From positions 157,566 through 221,565 of the forward strand of contig JAGXIH010000013.1 in assembly GCA_024635795.1 (NCBI GenBank): a stretch of 64,000 nt of DNA, read 5' to 3'. Shown here in pieces: positions 29,375 to 39,414 of this stretch (position 1 is its first letter; each line of letters opens with the position of its first letter). A program made the translations under genes and the position numbers. Under the pieces are notes generated by a model. The model searched no databases. It worked only from the letters and a program-made list of their open reading frames with translations, and had not been told where the DNA came from. The stretch comes from Salegentibacter sp. GTDB taxonomy: Bacteria; Bacteroidota; Bacteroidia; Flavobacteriales; Flavobacteriaceae.

Positions 29375-31597
29375 TTATTTTTTACTTATAAATATCAATG
29401 CCGTATCTGTTTTTTCAGCCAGGGAAAGTGCCAGATGTCCAAATGCTTTCTGATGTTTCCCAGCTTTGCCCAGTCCCATTATTACCAGATCATGCCCCGC
29501 AGCCTGTTTGATAAGTTCTGATTCCACGTCATCATTTGGTATGATACGCACCTCGGTCTTTCCTGGAATTATGCGGCTCGCAAAACGTGAAAGCCTCAAA
29601 TTATTCTTTTGAAGCGTTTCCCGGGGGGTATTTGAAGGAAGGACTTGTATAAATGTTATTTCAGGCTGAGAAGCCCGCCACAGGCTGGCAGCAACTCGTG
29701 CCCGGAGTGGGTCATGACTTCCAAAACCGGCTACCGGAATTAGGATTTTACGCGCTTCAGTAATTTTCCATCCGCTGTAAGGCTGCCGGAATACAACCAC
29801 ATCCGCCTTCACGTGTTTCACCAGTTTTTCCAAATTTTGAAGGGTTGGTAAATCGTTTAAATCACTCAATCCCAACAACAAACTCCCGCAATTGTGTTCC
29901 TTGGCCACCCGTTCAATCTCTTCCCATGGATGGTCTGCGATAGTGGTGAGTGTTTCCGGGCGCAAGCCTGCTTCAAAAGAGGCTTTGAGTGCATACTGTG
30001 TAACATCCCGGCTCGATAAAAGTCGTTTCTCAAGATCATCCTGTTCAGTGCTTGGGATAACGATCGAATGAAGCAGGATCCGTCCTATTACCGGCGGTGC
30101 CAGTGCATTCGCCAGAAAAACCATGGATTCCGCATTTGCAGGATTTGAAATTGGGAGCAGCACGAGAGGACTTAATCCTCTTAACCGGACCAGATCGGGA
30201 TCCAGGGCATGTTCAGACGCTTCAATAGCCCGGGCTTTATTTACAAAAAAGGATACAAAAAGGACGGCACCTATAACGAGCCATAACAGTGCAATAAATC
30301 CGGCAGCCGGCACCACAATGGCCTGAAATATTGCCAATCCTAAACAAGTGACTATTCCCACGATTGGAAGGGTGGGAAAAAAAGGCGCCCTGAATGTTTC
30401 ACTCTCTTTATATCCGCGATTTCGCATTAAGATCATGATGAGATGTGCCAGTGCAAAAGTGATGAGAAAGATTAAACTGGAAGCCGCACCGGCCGCCGCC
30501 AAATCTGGCAGGATCAAAACAAGAAGTGCTACAATTCCACAGGTAACCCATATCGAGGTTACAGGCGTACCGAATTTCTCATCAATATTTGACAGGTGAT
30601 GGTTTAAGGTTCGGTCTTTTGCCATTCTTAGTGAAATTCGTGAAGCTGCAAAGAGGTTGGCCTGTAAAGCTGATAACATAGAAAAGATACCCGCTACCAA
30701 AACCAGCCAGAACCCAAATGCTCCCAGATAATTTTGTGCAGCAACGGCCAAAACGGTTTCAGGGTTTTCCCTGCTCATTTCTGTTATTGACTCCCCCGGC
30801 AACACGCCTACGGTCGACATTAAAAAAAGTAATGGCAAATAAACTGCGAGGCCTACCACAAGTGTTCCTACCATTGCCTTAGGGATTGTTTTTTCCGGAT
30901 TTTTAATTTCACCTGCGGCAGAACCAATTAAATCAAATCCCTGGAGGGCGATAAATGTATAACCCATTGCTGCGATCACTCCGCTGAATCCACCGGAGAA
31001 AAAGGGATCGAGGCTTTGTTTTATCTGACTGAATGGCGTTTGCACAAAAACAGCGAGTCCGCCAGCTATGAGCACGGCGAATACCGCAAGTTTACCAATA
31101 TTGATAACGGCACCGCCATCACCGGAACTTCTGGTAAGGCTAAAGGCGAAGTAACCTATGGCGGCTATGGCCAGCAAAACGGGGAGCATACCGAACTCCA
31201 GGATTCCGCGGAGACCTTCTGACGGAATTTGCTGAAGTGCAAACAGAGCAAAGGCCCCAAATCCAAGGGCATACAGAACTGCCGCAACCAGTGAGGCAAA
31301 CCAAACGATCCACCCCACCCCAAATGCGACCTGAAGAGATAGTGCCTTCTTAGCATAGGTATAGGTACCGCCCGACTGCGGATTCGCCGAAGCCATTTCA
31401 GCAAAACTGAGAGCAGTAATAAAGGCTATTAAGCCATTTAGGGTAAAGGCCAGGATTGCTGAAGGCCCGCTGACCGCAAAGGCCACCCCGGCCAGGGCCA
31501 AGATTCCGCCCCCAACCATGGCTCCCACCCCAATGCCTAACGCCCCTAAAAATCCGATTGTGCGTGTCGTTACTGACGAGGATGGATCTGGATTCAT
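29375..31597 (-). CDS. APC-superfamily amino acid permease with C-terminal universal-stress-like domains
   Basis: GALGIGVGAMVGGGILALAGVAFAVSGPSAILAF; C-terminal ~300 aa soluble, Usp-like (HDLVIMGLGKAG). Confidence 0.82.
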   Translation of the reverse strand: MNPDPSSSVTTRTIGFLGALGIGVGAMVGGGILALAGVAFAVSGPSAILAFTLNGLIAFITALSFAEMASANPQSGGTYTYAKKALSLQVAFGVGWIVWFASLVAAVLYALGFGAFALFALQQIPSEGLRGILEFGMLPVLLAIAAIGYFAFSLTRSSGDGGAVINIGKLAVFAVLIAGGLAVFVQTPFSQIKQSLDPFFSGGFSGVIAAMGYTFIALQGFDLIGSAAGEIKNPEKTIPKAMVGTLVVGLAVYLPLLFLMSTVGVLPGESITEMSRENPETVLAVAAQNYLGAFGFWLVLVAGIFSMLSALQANLFAASRISLRMAKDRTLNHHLSNIDEKFGTPVTSIWVTCGIVALLVLILPDLAAAGAASSLIFLITFALAHLIMILMRNRGYKESETFRAPFFPTLPIVGIVTCLGLAIFQAIVVPAAGFIALLWLVIGAVLFVSFFVNKARAIEASEHALDPDLVRLRGLSPLVLLPISNPANAESMVFLANALAPPVIGRILLHSIVIPSTEQDDLEKRLLSSRDVTQYALKASFEAGLRPETLTTIADHPWEEIERVAKEHNCGSLLLGLSDLNDLPTLQNLEKLVKHVKADVVVFRQPYSGWKITEARKILIPVAGFGSHDPLRARVAASLWRASQPEITFIQVLPSNTPRETLQKNNLRLSRFASRIIPGKTEVRIIPNDDVESELIKQAAGHDLVIMGLGKAGKHQKAFGHLALSLAEKTDTALIFISKK

Positions 31598-31769
31598 GTT
31601 GAATTCTAATTTTGGAAAATAAATTTAATCAAAAATGTCAACGAATTATAAAATATCGTTGTAGTCCGGTAAAAATTAAAACAATTGCCTTAATCCTTGC
31701 AATAACCTGACTTATATAATATTTCGCTCCTCTTTTCGATGACAAACTTTTCTTTTCTACCAATATACC

Positions 31770-31856
31770 GTCCCGATGGGACTAAAAACAGCTCTGTTAG
31801 GAGCAAAATATCAGTAGAAAAATAGGTGTTTGCGTTTTTTTAAGCCCCATAGGGGC
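31770..31856. repeat. Three-hairpin interspersed repeat element
   Basis: GTCCCGATGGGAC, GCTCTGTTAGGAGC, GCCCCATAGGGGC hairpins in one noncoding block. Confidence 0.6.
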
Positions 31857-32280
31857 GGAACATGACAGGCATTCTATTTTTATCGGACAATAGTACTAAA
31901 ATATCTAAGTAAGACCAGAATATAAATAACATTCAAATATCAATAATAGGAGCATTTACTTTGACGAAGGACAGTTAAGTTCTTGATTGATAATTATAAT
32001 AGCGGAAACCTTGGAAGATATAAGAAATTATAAAGAAATAATTTTTCAATTTTTCCTTATAGGTATTATGGGAGGGGCAAATTAACCTTGCCAAAAGTAG
32101 TGGTTATGAAAACTGTTTATATATTTTTTTAGTGTTTTTATCAAACTGGGGATTTACAATTATGGATAACCTGTCTTCTTGAGTTTGTTGGTCAACAAAC
32201 ATGCCTTTTAAAAGTGTTGAACGCCACTAGTAATTCAATCGGTGATATGCCAAATTCAGAATATGCATGAAAACCTGGTT

Positions 32281-33918
32281 TCAAAGATTTAAGTCCCTGT
32301 ACATTTTCTCAAACTGCCGGATGCTTTCATCGGTTCCGACTACAATAACATCATCCTGATCCCGGAATTTAAACTCATGAGGATCTATGGCAGAAATTTT
32401 TTTTCCTTCCCTGATTACGGTGAGTATAGTGCAGCCCGTTTCAGCCCGTACATTGCTTTTGGCCAGGGTAGTTCCCGACAAATTTCCGGCGGGCAATTGG
32501 ACGAGGTTAATCTGTTTTTCAGCGGCTAATGATGTTTCGTCTTCAAATATACTGGAGGCAAGCATCCGGCCGCTCACTGTTGCAAGAGACTGAACATAAT
32601 CGGCACCTGCATCATACAGTTTTTTCACATTTTCAATATTATTGGCCCGCACTATAATGTGAGTTTTACTGTTCATACTTCTCGCCAATAGCGTGGCAAA
32701 CAGAGCTATTGTATCGTCCTGAATGGTAATAATCATGGCAGATGCATCATTAATTCCAGCCTCTTGAAGTGTTTCAGGTTCCCGGATATCACCGACAATG
32801 TTTACACCTTCTTCATTACGAATATCAATAACCTTTAACTCTACGCTCTTCGTCTCCAGGATACTAAAAGCAGCTTTCCCCGATACACCGTACCCGACGA
32901 TTAATACTTTATTCCGGGCGAAATGCCGGATTGTGGCTTCGGCCTTTTTACTGAGTTTCGCAAGTTCATCCCTGTCACCGGCAACAAGTAACCGTATTTT
33001 TGATTTCAAAATCAGGTCAGGGGATACCGGGCTTTGAAACTCATCGTTCTTCCATGCACCGATAATATTTATCGGATATTTATCCAGCAAATGAGCTTCA
33101 CCGATAGATTTATTACAAAGTTCACTTCCTTCCTCTATATCAATTTCGATCAGCTCAATGGTATTATCAATTTCCACACTGTCATTGATTGAAATGGCAG
33201 GAACCTGGACAGCAAGGCTTTTTCCAATTAATTGTCTTGGTGAAATGGTACTATCAGCCCCGGCCAGTTTATGGTATGTTTCCATCTCTTCATCTTCAAG
33301 AACCGCAATTGTTTTTACAGATTTATTGATATTTCTGATAGAAAAAATGATGCTTATATTTTTGTCGGTGGTTGAATTAAGTACAACAACCTTTGCATGT
33401 TTTAAACCGGCAGCTTCCAGTGTGGATTCCGACTCGGGGTTGCCTTTCATTACCTCTAATCCGGAACCAAAAAGATCTTTTGCTGTTTCCTCACCCGATT
33501 CTATAATTACATAATCCTGGTTTCGGGATGTAAGCTCTTTAATCAATACTTCGGCGTGAGTGGAATAGGAACATATAATTATATGATTTTTTTTAGTGAC
33601 TTTGGTTGGTGGGGATTTTTCGATTGCACCCTTTAAAAAAGGGAGAAAAAAAACAGGGAAAGCCACAAAAACAAGTACCACACCGGTCAGATTCATAATG
33701 AGCACAAAATAATTTAAGAAGTCACTTTCCCAGGGTGAAAAACCTCCATAACCACTTGTTGTCAAAGATTCCACAACAACCTGTAACGACTGTGCAAAAG
33801 TCACATCACGATTTTCAAAAAAAAGCATGGACCATAAAAAGATCTCTGCATATATTACAATTATTGAAGCAACAATGAGAGTTGCGAATACAATTCTTTT
33901 TTTCAGGTCTTTATGCAT
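32281..33918 (-). CDS. K+ channel-like protein: TM pore with two tandem RCK (TrkA-N/TrkA-C) modules
   Basis: SLTTSGYGGFSPW pore motif; two Rossmann RCK repeats (HIIICSYSTHAEVLIKEL, VLIVGYGVSGKAAFSIL). Confidence 0.85.
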   Translation of the reverse strand: MHKDLKKRIVFATLIVASIIVIYAEIFLWSMLFFENRDVTFAQSLQVVVESLTTSGYGGFSPWESDFLNYFVLIMNLTGVVLVFVAFPVFFLPFLKGAIEKSPPTKVTKKNHIIICSYSTHAEVLIKELTSRNQDYVIIESGEETAKDLFGSGLEVMKGNPESESTLEAAGLKHAKVVVLNSTTDKNISIIFSIRNINKSVKTIAVLEDEEMETYHKLAGADSTISPRQLIGKSLAVQVPAISINDSVEIDNTIELIEIDIEEGSELCNKSIGEAHLLDKYPINIIGAWKNDEFQSPVSPDLILKSKIRLLVAGDRDELAKLSKKAEATIRHFARNKVLIVGYGVSGKAAFSILETKSVELKVIDIRNEEGVNIVGDIREPETLQEAGINDASAMIITIQDDTIALFATLLARSMNSKTHIIVRANNIENVKKLYDAGADYVQSLATVSGRMLASSIFEDETSLAAEKQINLVQLPAGNLSGTTLAKSNVRAETGCTILTVIREGKKISAIDPHEFKFRDQDDVIVVGTDESIRQFEKMYRDLNL

Positions 33919-34222
33919 ATGCAGACGATTTGTTAAAAGAACTGTTTTATTTTTTTATCAAAATCTGCCCGCCTGTTTGCCGGTAGGCAAGCTGGATCTA
34001 AGCTAAGGTTATGCTGTGTCATTTTCCATTTGGTTTATTCTCTTGAGTTCATTTTGATTTTGTATTTCTACGGGTAGTTTTCTAGAGTGGTACCATTCCA
34101 GACTTCTGCTTCCTTGTTTCCAAAAGATATTATCACGGAAATTTCTGTTCCATATTACTAAGGTTTAAGATAAGTAAAATAGTCCGATTTGAGAAATAAT
34201 ACATGCAGCACAACGGCCCACA

Positions 34223-34291
34223 GGTCAAGTAGGCACAGGGAGTTTTACCCCGACCCTCTCATCCCGGCCGGGAGACTTGAGAGTCTGGCAA
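34223..34291 (-). mobile_element. Possible decayed group II intron 3' end (domain V-VI remnant)
   Basis: Minus strand GACTCTCAAGTCTCCCGGCCGGGATGAGAGGGTCGGGGTAAAACTCCCTGTGCCTACTTGACC resembles DV 3' half/DVI of bacterial group II introns. Confidence 0.35.
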
Positions 34292-34615
34292 AAAAAGAGG
34301 TGCTTCATCTTTTCTTTGAAGAGCGTAACATCGTTCTCAAGGAAGAATCCTCCCGGTTTTAATCTCGAAGGGTTTTCATAAAGAAGTAACTATTCAAGAC
34401 TTTCTTCTGTCCAATTTTTTGCTATAAAGAATGAATCAAACCTAAATGTTGTGGACTAGGCAAAAATATCTGAAAATTCCTACAAGTCGTTTTCCGAAGA
34501 AGGCCTTTATCAAGAATTTAAGTTATTGGGCTAAAGTATTTTGCAGCGCCTCTTTTTCTTCTTATCTTGGTAAGACCATAACATAAGTAGGTTAAGTTCA
34601 TGGTAGATTTGGGGC

Positions 34616-34648
34616 AAAAAAAGGTGGATGAACAATCCGCCTTTTTTT
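34616..34648 (+). terminator. Strong intrinsic terminator with no upstream CDS
   Basis: AAAAAAAGGTGGAT-GAACA-ATCCGCCTTTTTTT, 14-bp stem with one G-T wobble. Confidence 0.8.
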
Positions 34649-34765
34649 ATGTCCAATTTTCTGGATTCTGAATCAGAAAAGAAGGATTTGAAACCGGTTG
34701 AATATGCTACAACAATTTTAAAAATTTTCTTAAAGTTCTAAGCTTTAATCCATAGCTGTTTTAAG

Positions 34766-34798
34766 TTTGTAATTTGTTAATGGTTTGCCTTATATTTG
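34766..34798 (+). promoter_or_regulatory. Promoter TTTG-N21-TATATTTG
   Basis: -33 TTTG 34766-34769 and -7 TATATTTG 34791-34798, immediately before ATG at 34804. Confidence 0.65.
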
Positions 34799-34803
34799 TC
34801 CCT

Positions 34804-35904
34804 ATGACTGAGACACCTAGAACTGATGCCCGGAAATTGCGAAAGCTCGATTTTGACCTTTCAAATTACTTTTCTAATACTATAATTCCCCAGCTGTTCG
34901 TAGACGCAGATCTCATTTTAAGGATTTTCACCCCACCTGCTATGAAGCAGTTTTCCCTGACGTATGATCACGTGGGCATGAAGATTACAGACATCAAAGA
35001 CAATTTACGATATCCCTATGTTGTTGAAGATATTCAGGACGTAATAGTTAATACCAACAGGAATCTCGAAAAAGAAGTGCAGACCACCGATGGCCGCTGG
35101 TTCCAGATGAACATTGTACCTTATATAGAGCACGAGCAGGATGTCATTAATGGAGTGATCATCACTTTTGTGGACATCACAAAGCGATTGAAGGCCTTGA
35201 GAGAACTGGAAAAACTGAATTCGCAATACGAGACCCTCAAATACGCCTTATCACACGACATAAGGCAACCCATTTCAACCATCACTTTGATCGCCGACGG
35301 TTTATCAATGGCCTATGAAAAAAACGATACAAGGCAGTTCAAGAAATGGATCCATACCCTAAAAGAATCCTCAAAAAGCCTGGATGCCATGGTTGAGGAT
35401 TTTGCTTCAGGTAAGGTGGAAGAGAATGGGGAATTTTCCGAAGAGACGGCCCTGAACATTGAAGAGATCTGCTATGACATACTTACCGCTCTTAAGGGAG
35501 ATATCAGGGAGAAAAAAATAAAAATTTCTACCGATTTGAGGGTAAAGGAAATCACCTTTCCCAGAAGCAGCCTGAGAAGCGTGTTCTACAACCTTATTTA
35601 TAACGCCGTTAAATTTAGTGATCCCAAAAAAAATTCAGAGATTAAAATATCCACAGCTGAAGTGAAAGGTTTTGTGATCCTGTGTGTACAGGATAATGGA
35701 TTGGGTATAGCCCTAAAAGATCAAAGGCGGGTATTTAAAAAATCTTCAAGATTATCTGAGAAGATCCAGGGAACCGGGATGGGGCTCTATGTGGTGAAAA
35801 AAATGATCGAGGAAAATAAGGGCCGCATAAAACTCGAGAGCACAGAGGGAGAAGGAGCCACCTTTAGTGTTTTCTTTAAAAGCCGGTCTGATCTGGCTGT
35901 TTAG
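34804..35904 (+). CDS. PAS domain sensor histidine kinase (CheR/CheB-type PAS)
   Basis: TIIPQLFVDADLILRIFTPPAMKQF PAS; HDIRQPIS H-box; DNGLGI, GTGMGLYVVKKM. Start moved to ATG 34804. Confidence 0.85.
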   Translation: MTETPRTDARKLRKLDFDLSNYFSNTIIPQLFVDADLILRIFTPPAMKQFSLTYDHVGMKITDIKDNLRYPYVVEDIQDVIVNTNRNLEKEVQTTDGRWFQMNIVPYIEHEQDVINGVIITFVDITKRLKALRELEKLNSQYETLKYALSHDIRQPISTITLIADGLSMAYEKNDTRQFKKWIHTLKESSKSLDAMVEDFASGKVEENGEFSEETALNIEEICYDILTALKGDIREKKIKISTDLRVKEITFPRSSLRSVFYNLIYNAVKFSDPKKNSEIKISTAEVKGFVILCVQDNGLGIALKDQRRVFKKSSRLSEKIQGTGMGLYVVKKMIEENKGRIKLESTEGEGATFSVFFKSRSDLAV

Positions 35905-36230
35905 ATTAGCTTTCAATAAATTGCGGTCTCCTGTTACGCCACCTGCTTTAACCGAGAAACGTAAAAAAAGCACTGATTTTCTGGTATAACGGAGATGGCT
36001 AATTAATCCTGTCACCCCCGATTAAATCAAGCCTTGTACTATAGTGTATAGCTTTTATTTGTCACTATCCTTTTTAATTCCAACCTCTTCCCTCCTATCT
36101 AAAGTATTTACAACTATAAAATTAGATTTTTATAAAACCTCTTTATTTTTCCATAAAGGCATAGCCTTCAATGACTTTCCTCATATTTTTCCAGCGGATT
36201 TTTGATTTAATTTGAGAAAGATTTGATCCT

Positions 36231-37313
36231 ATGAAAGCTGCTTTAATAATATCTGCTTTTCTGATTTTTTTCTCGTGTTCAAAGCCAGTTGAGAAAATCA
36301 CACCCCAAAGGGCCAATTTGGTAGAATCTGTATATTCTTCTGTTGTTATTCAACCTGACAGTCTTTATAGGGCTTATGCCACTGTAATTGGTATTCTAGA
36401 TCAAAACCTTGTTGAAGAAGGTGACCGGGTGGAAGCTGAAACTCCTATTATTCAGCTCATTAATATTGCTCCTGAATTAAGAATGGAGAATGCAAAACTT
36501 AGTTTTAAGCAAGCCCAGGATAATTACAGTGGGACATCTGCATTACTCAAATCATTGGAAAAAGAAATTGAATCGGCCAGGTTAAACCTGCGAAACGATT
36601 CTATTAATTACCTCCGACAAAAAAGATTATGGGAGCAGAACATAGGATCGAAGCTGGATTACGAAAACAGAAAGCTTGCCTATGAGCTTTCCAGTAATAA
36701 ACTGCAGGTATTAAAAGAAGAATATGATCGTACCAGGAACGATTTATCCATTCAGGTGCGACAGGCCTTAAATAATTATAAGTCTTCAGAATTCACTTCC
36801 GGAGAGTTCACCGTCACCAGCAAAATTAATGGAGTTGTATATGCTCTTTATAAGGAACCGGGTGAGATCGTAAATACCGTAGAGCCATTAGCCCTTATAG
36901 GAAGTGCGAATAATTTTGTGATAGAGCTCCTGGTAGATGAAATGGATATCGTTAAAGTGGAAGAAGGGCAAAGAACTTTCGTCACTTTAGAAGCATATGG
37001 CTCCCGGGTTTTCGAGGCAAATATTAAAAAAATTTACCCGGCCAAGGATGAGAGTACTCAGACCTTTAAAATTGAAGCTGAATTTTTAAAAGATCCTCCT
37101 AAATTATTTCCGGGACTGGTTGGCGAAGCAAATATTGTTGTTGCTGAAAAAGAAGATGCCTTAATCATTCCAAAGGAGTATCTGCTGGATGAAAACCGGG
37201 TTCTAACCGAAGACGGACCGGTAAAGATTGTTACCGGAATCCAGGACATGGAGCACATAGAGATCATTTCTGGTATAGATGAAAATGAACCTGTTTACAA
37301 ACCGGAACAATGA
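36231..37313 (+). CDS. Efflux periplasmic adaptor (HlyD/MFP family lipoprotein)
   Basis: Lipobox-like FLIFFSCSKP; biotinyl-lipoyl and coiled-coil regions; precedes ABC permease and ATPase. Confidence 0.85.
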   Translation: MKAALIISAFLIFFSCSKPVEKITPQRANLVESVYSSVVIQPDSLYRAYATVIGILDQNLVEEGDRVEAETPIIQLINIAPELRMENAKLSFKQAQDNYSGTSALLKSLEKEIESARLNLRNDSINYLRQKRLWEQNIGSKLDYENRKLAYELSSNKLQVLKEEYDRTRNDLSIQVRQALNNYKSSEFTSGEFTVTSKINGVVYALYKEPGEIVNTVEPLALIGSANNFVIELLVDEMDIVKVEEGQRTFVTLEAYGSRVFEANIKKIYPAKDESTQTFKIEAEFLKDPPKLFPGLVGEANIVVAEKEDALIIPKEYLLDENRVLTEDGPVKIVTGIQDMEHIEIISGIDENEPVYKPEQ

Positions 37314-38572
37314 GATCCTGGAAAGTAATATTGGAAATTGCAAGGACCCATCTTTTCACCAAACTGAAATCTACGGTTACAGCTTCAATTGGAGTAACCT
37401 TTGGAATAGCAGCTTATATAACCCTGGTGAGTTTTATGACAGGCCTTAATTCCATGCTGGACGATCTTATTTTAAACCAGGTTCCTCATATACATCTCTA
37501 CAACGAAATAAAACCCAGCGAAAATCAACCTATCAGTCTTTACAATGAATTTGAGGATGCCATTCCAATCATTCATTCCATTAAACCCAGGCAAAACCAA
37601 AGGAAGATCCATAATGCGCTACCAATTTTGAATGATCTGGAAAAGAATAAAAACGTGAAGGGAGCAAGCCCGCAATTACAGGCCCAGATCTTCTATCTCT
37701 CAGGAACCATTGAATTAGGGGGGAATTTGACGGGAGTAGATATTATGAAAGAATCTAAACTCTCCAACATTCAGGATTATATTACCCAGGGGAGCATCCT
37801 GGATTTAAAGAATACTCAAAATGGCATCCTCCTTGGCTCCGGTATAGCTGAAAAAATGTCTCTTTCGATTGGGAGAAAAATAATGGTAAGCACCGCCCAA
37901 GGTGATCGTTTCCAGTTAAAAGTGGTGGGTATCTACCAAAGCGGTATAGCCGAAATTGATAATATACAAAGTTTTGCCAACCTGAAAACAGTACAAAGGA
38001 TCTTAGGTGAGGCTGAAAATTATATCACCGATATTAATATAAAACTAAATGATATCACCCAGGCTCCTGCCCTGGCCAAAGTCCTGGAAAGGAAATATAA
38101 TGTTTCGGCTAAAGATATAAATGAAATAAATGCCCAGTTTGAAACGGGAACCAACGTTAGGAATCTCATCACCTATGCAGTATCTATTACCCTCCTAATA
38201 GTTGCGGGTTTTGGAATCTATAATATTCAGAATATGCTTATTTATGAAAAGATGAATGATATTGCAATTCTGAAGGCAATTGGTTTTTCGGGGATAGATG
38301 TACAATTCATTTTTCTGAGTCAGGCCGCATTTATCGGAATATCCGGAGGAATTCTGGGGCTTATCCTTGGGTTGGGACTGACTAATTTTATAGATAATGT
38401 TCCCTTTGAAACCGAGGCTTTGCCCACCATAACTACTTATCCTGTTAATTATAACCCAGCGAATTATATAATCGGATTCTTTTTTGCGCTTTTATCCACC
38501 TTTATCGCAGCGTATTTTCCTTCTAAAAAAGCAAAAAATATAGATCCGGTCCAAATAATACGGGGAAATTGA
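37310..38572 (+). CDS. ABC transporter permease (MacB/FtsX/LolE family)
   Basis: N-terminal TM, large extracytoplasmic domain, three C-terminal TM; MNDIAILKAIGFSG. Confidence 0.88.
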   Translation: MRSWKVILEIARTHLFTKLKSTVTASIGVTFGIAAYITLVSFMTGLNSMLDDLILNQVPHIHLYNEIKPSENQPISLYNEFEDAIPIIHSIKPRQNQRKIHNALPILNDLEKNKNVKGASPQLQAQIFYLSGTIELGGNLTGVDIMKESKLSNIQDYITQGSILDLKNTQNGILLGSGIAEKMSLSIGRKIMVSTAQGDRFQLKVVGIYQSGIAEIDNIQSFANLKTVQRILGEAENYITDINIKLNDITQAPALAKVLERKYNVSAKDINEINAQFETGTNVRNLITYAVSITLLIVAGFGIYNIQNMLIYEKMNDIAILKAIGFSGIDVQFIFLSQAAFIGISGGILGLILGLGLTNFIDNVPFETEALPTITTYPVNYNPANYIIGFFFALLSTFIAAYFPSKKAKNIDPVQIIRGN

Positions 38573-38579
38573 AATTATT

Positions 38580-39254
38580 ATGAGTTTAATTCTGGAAACA
38601 AAAAATATCAATAAATACTTCGGAAAGGCAAAACCCTTCCATGTACTTAAAGATATAAGCATGGGTATCAAACAAGGTGAATTTGCCAGTATTATGGGTA
38701 AGTCGGGATCTGGGAAATCTACTTTGTTGTATATCCTTTCTACTATGGATACCGATTACACCGGAGAGCTTTTCCTCCAGGATGAACTTGTAACAGGAAA
38801 ATCGCAGCCTGAGTTATCTCATATCAGGAACGAAAAGATAGGATTCATATTTCAGTTTCACTATCTCTTGCCGGAGTTCAGTGTGCTGGAGAACGTGATG
38901 CTTCCTGCTAAAAAATTAGGACTCAAAACTCCGGAGGAAATCAGGGAAGAGGCCATGGATTTACTTAAAAAACTAAATATTGGTCACCTGGATTCTCAAA
39001 AAGCTTCAAAAATTTCAGGGGGTGAAAAACAAAGGGTAGCTGTTGCCCGCGCTCTTATAAATGAACCAATTCTTCTTATCGGCGATGAACCAACCGGAAA
39101 CCTGGATAGTTATAATTCAGAAAATTTGTTCCAGATTTTGAAAACTTTAAAAGACGATAAAGGCCTTTCCCTGCTTATGGTAACTCATGATGAAGATCTT
39201 GCCAAAAGAACTGACCGCACGATCTACCTCGAGGATGGCCGTATTATCGATTAA
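38580..39254 (+). CDS. ABC transporter ATP-binding protein (LolD/MacB type)
   Basis: MGKSGSGKST Walker A, SGGEKQRVAVARAL signature, LLIGDEPTGNLD. Confidence 0.93.
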   Translation: MSLILETKNINKYFGKAKPFHVLKDISMGIKQGEFASIMGKSGSGKSTLLYILSTMDTDYTGELFLQDELVTGKSQPELSHIRNEKIGFIFQFHYLLPEFSVLENVMLPAKKLGLKTPEEIREEAMDLLKKLNIGHLDSQKASKISGGEKQRVAVARALINEPILLIGDEPTGNLDSYNSENLFQILKTLKDDKGLSLLMVTHDEDLAKRTDRTIYLEDGRIID

Positions 39255-39414
39255 ACTTTTGAACAAGACTTCAAAAGTTGATTTTTATTCAAAATATTAC
39301 TGACTTTCCATGAAAAAAATATTTGATTTCAATTTAAAACTTCCTGTTAATTGATCTCCCAAAACGCACTAATTCACTATCTTTAATCGTACTATCCCTT
39401 TTAAATTCAATATA

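Noticed and set aside
33963-34000. GCCTGTTTGCCGGTAGGCAAGC palindrome
   Set aside because: Looks like a generic Bacteroidota intergenic palindrome; single copy seen and no further support.
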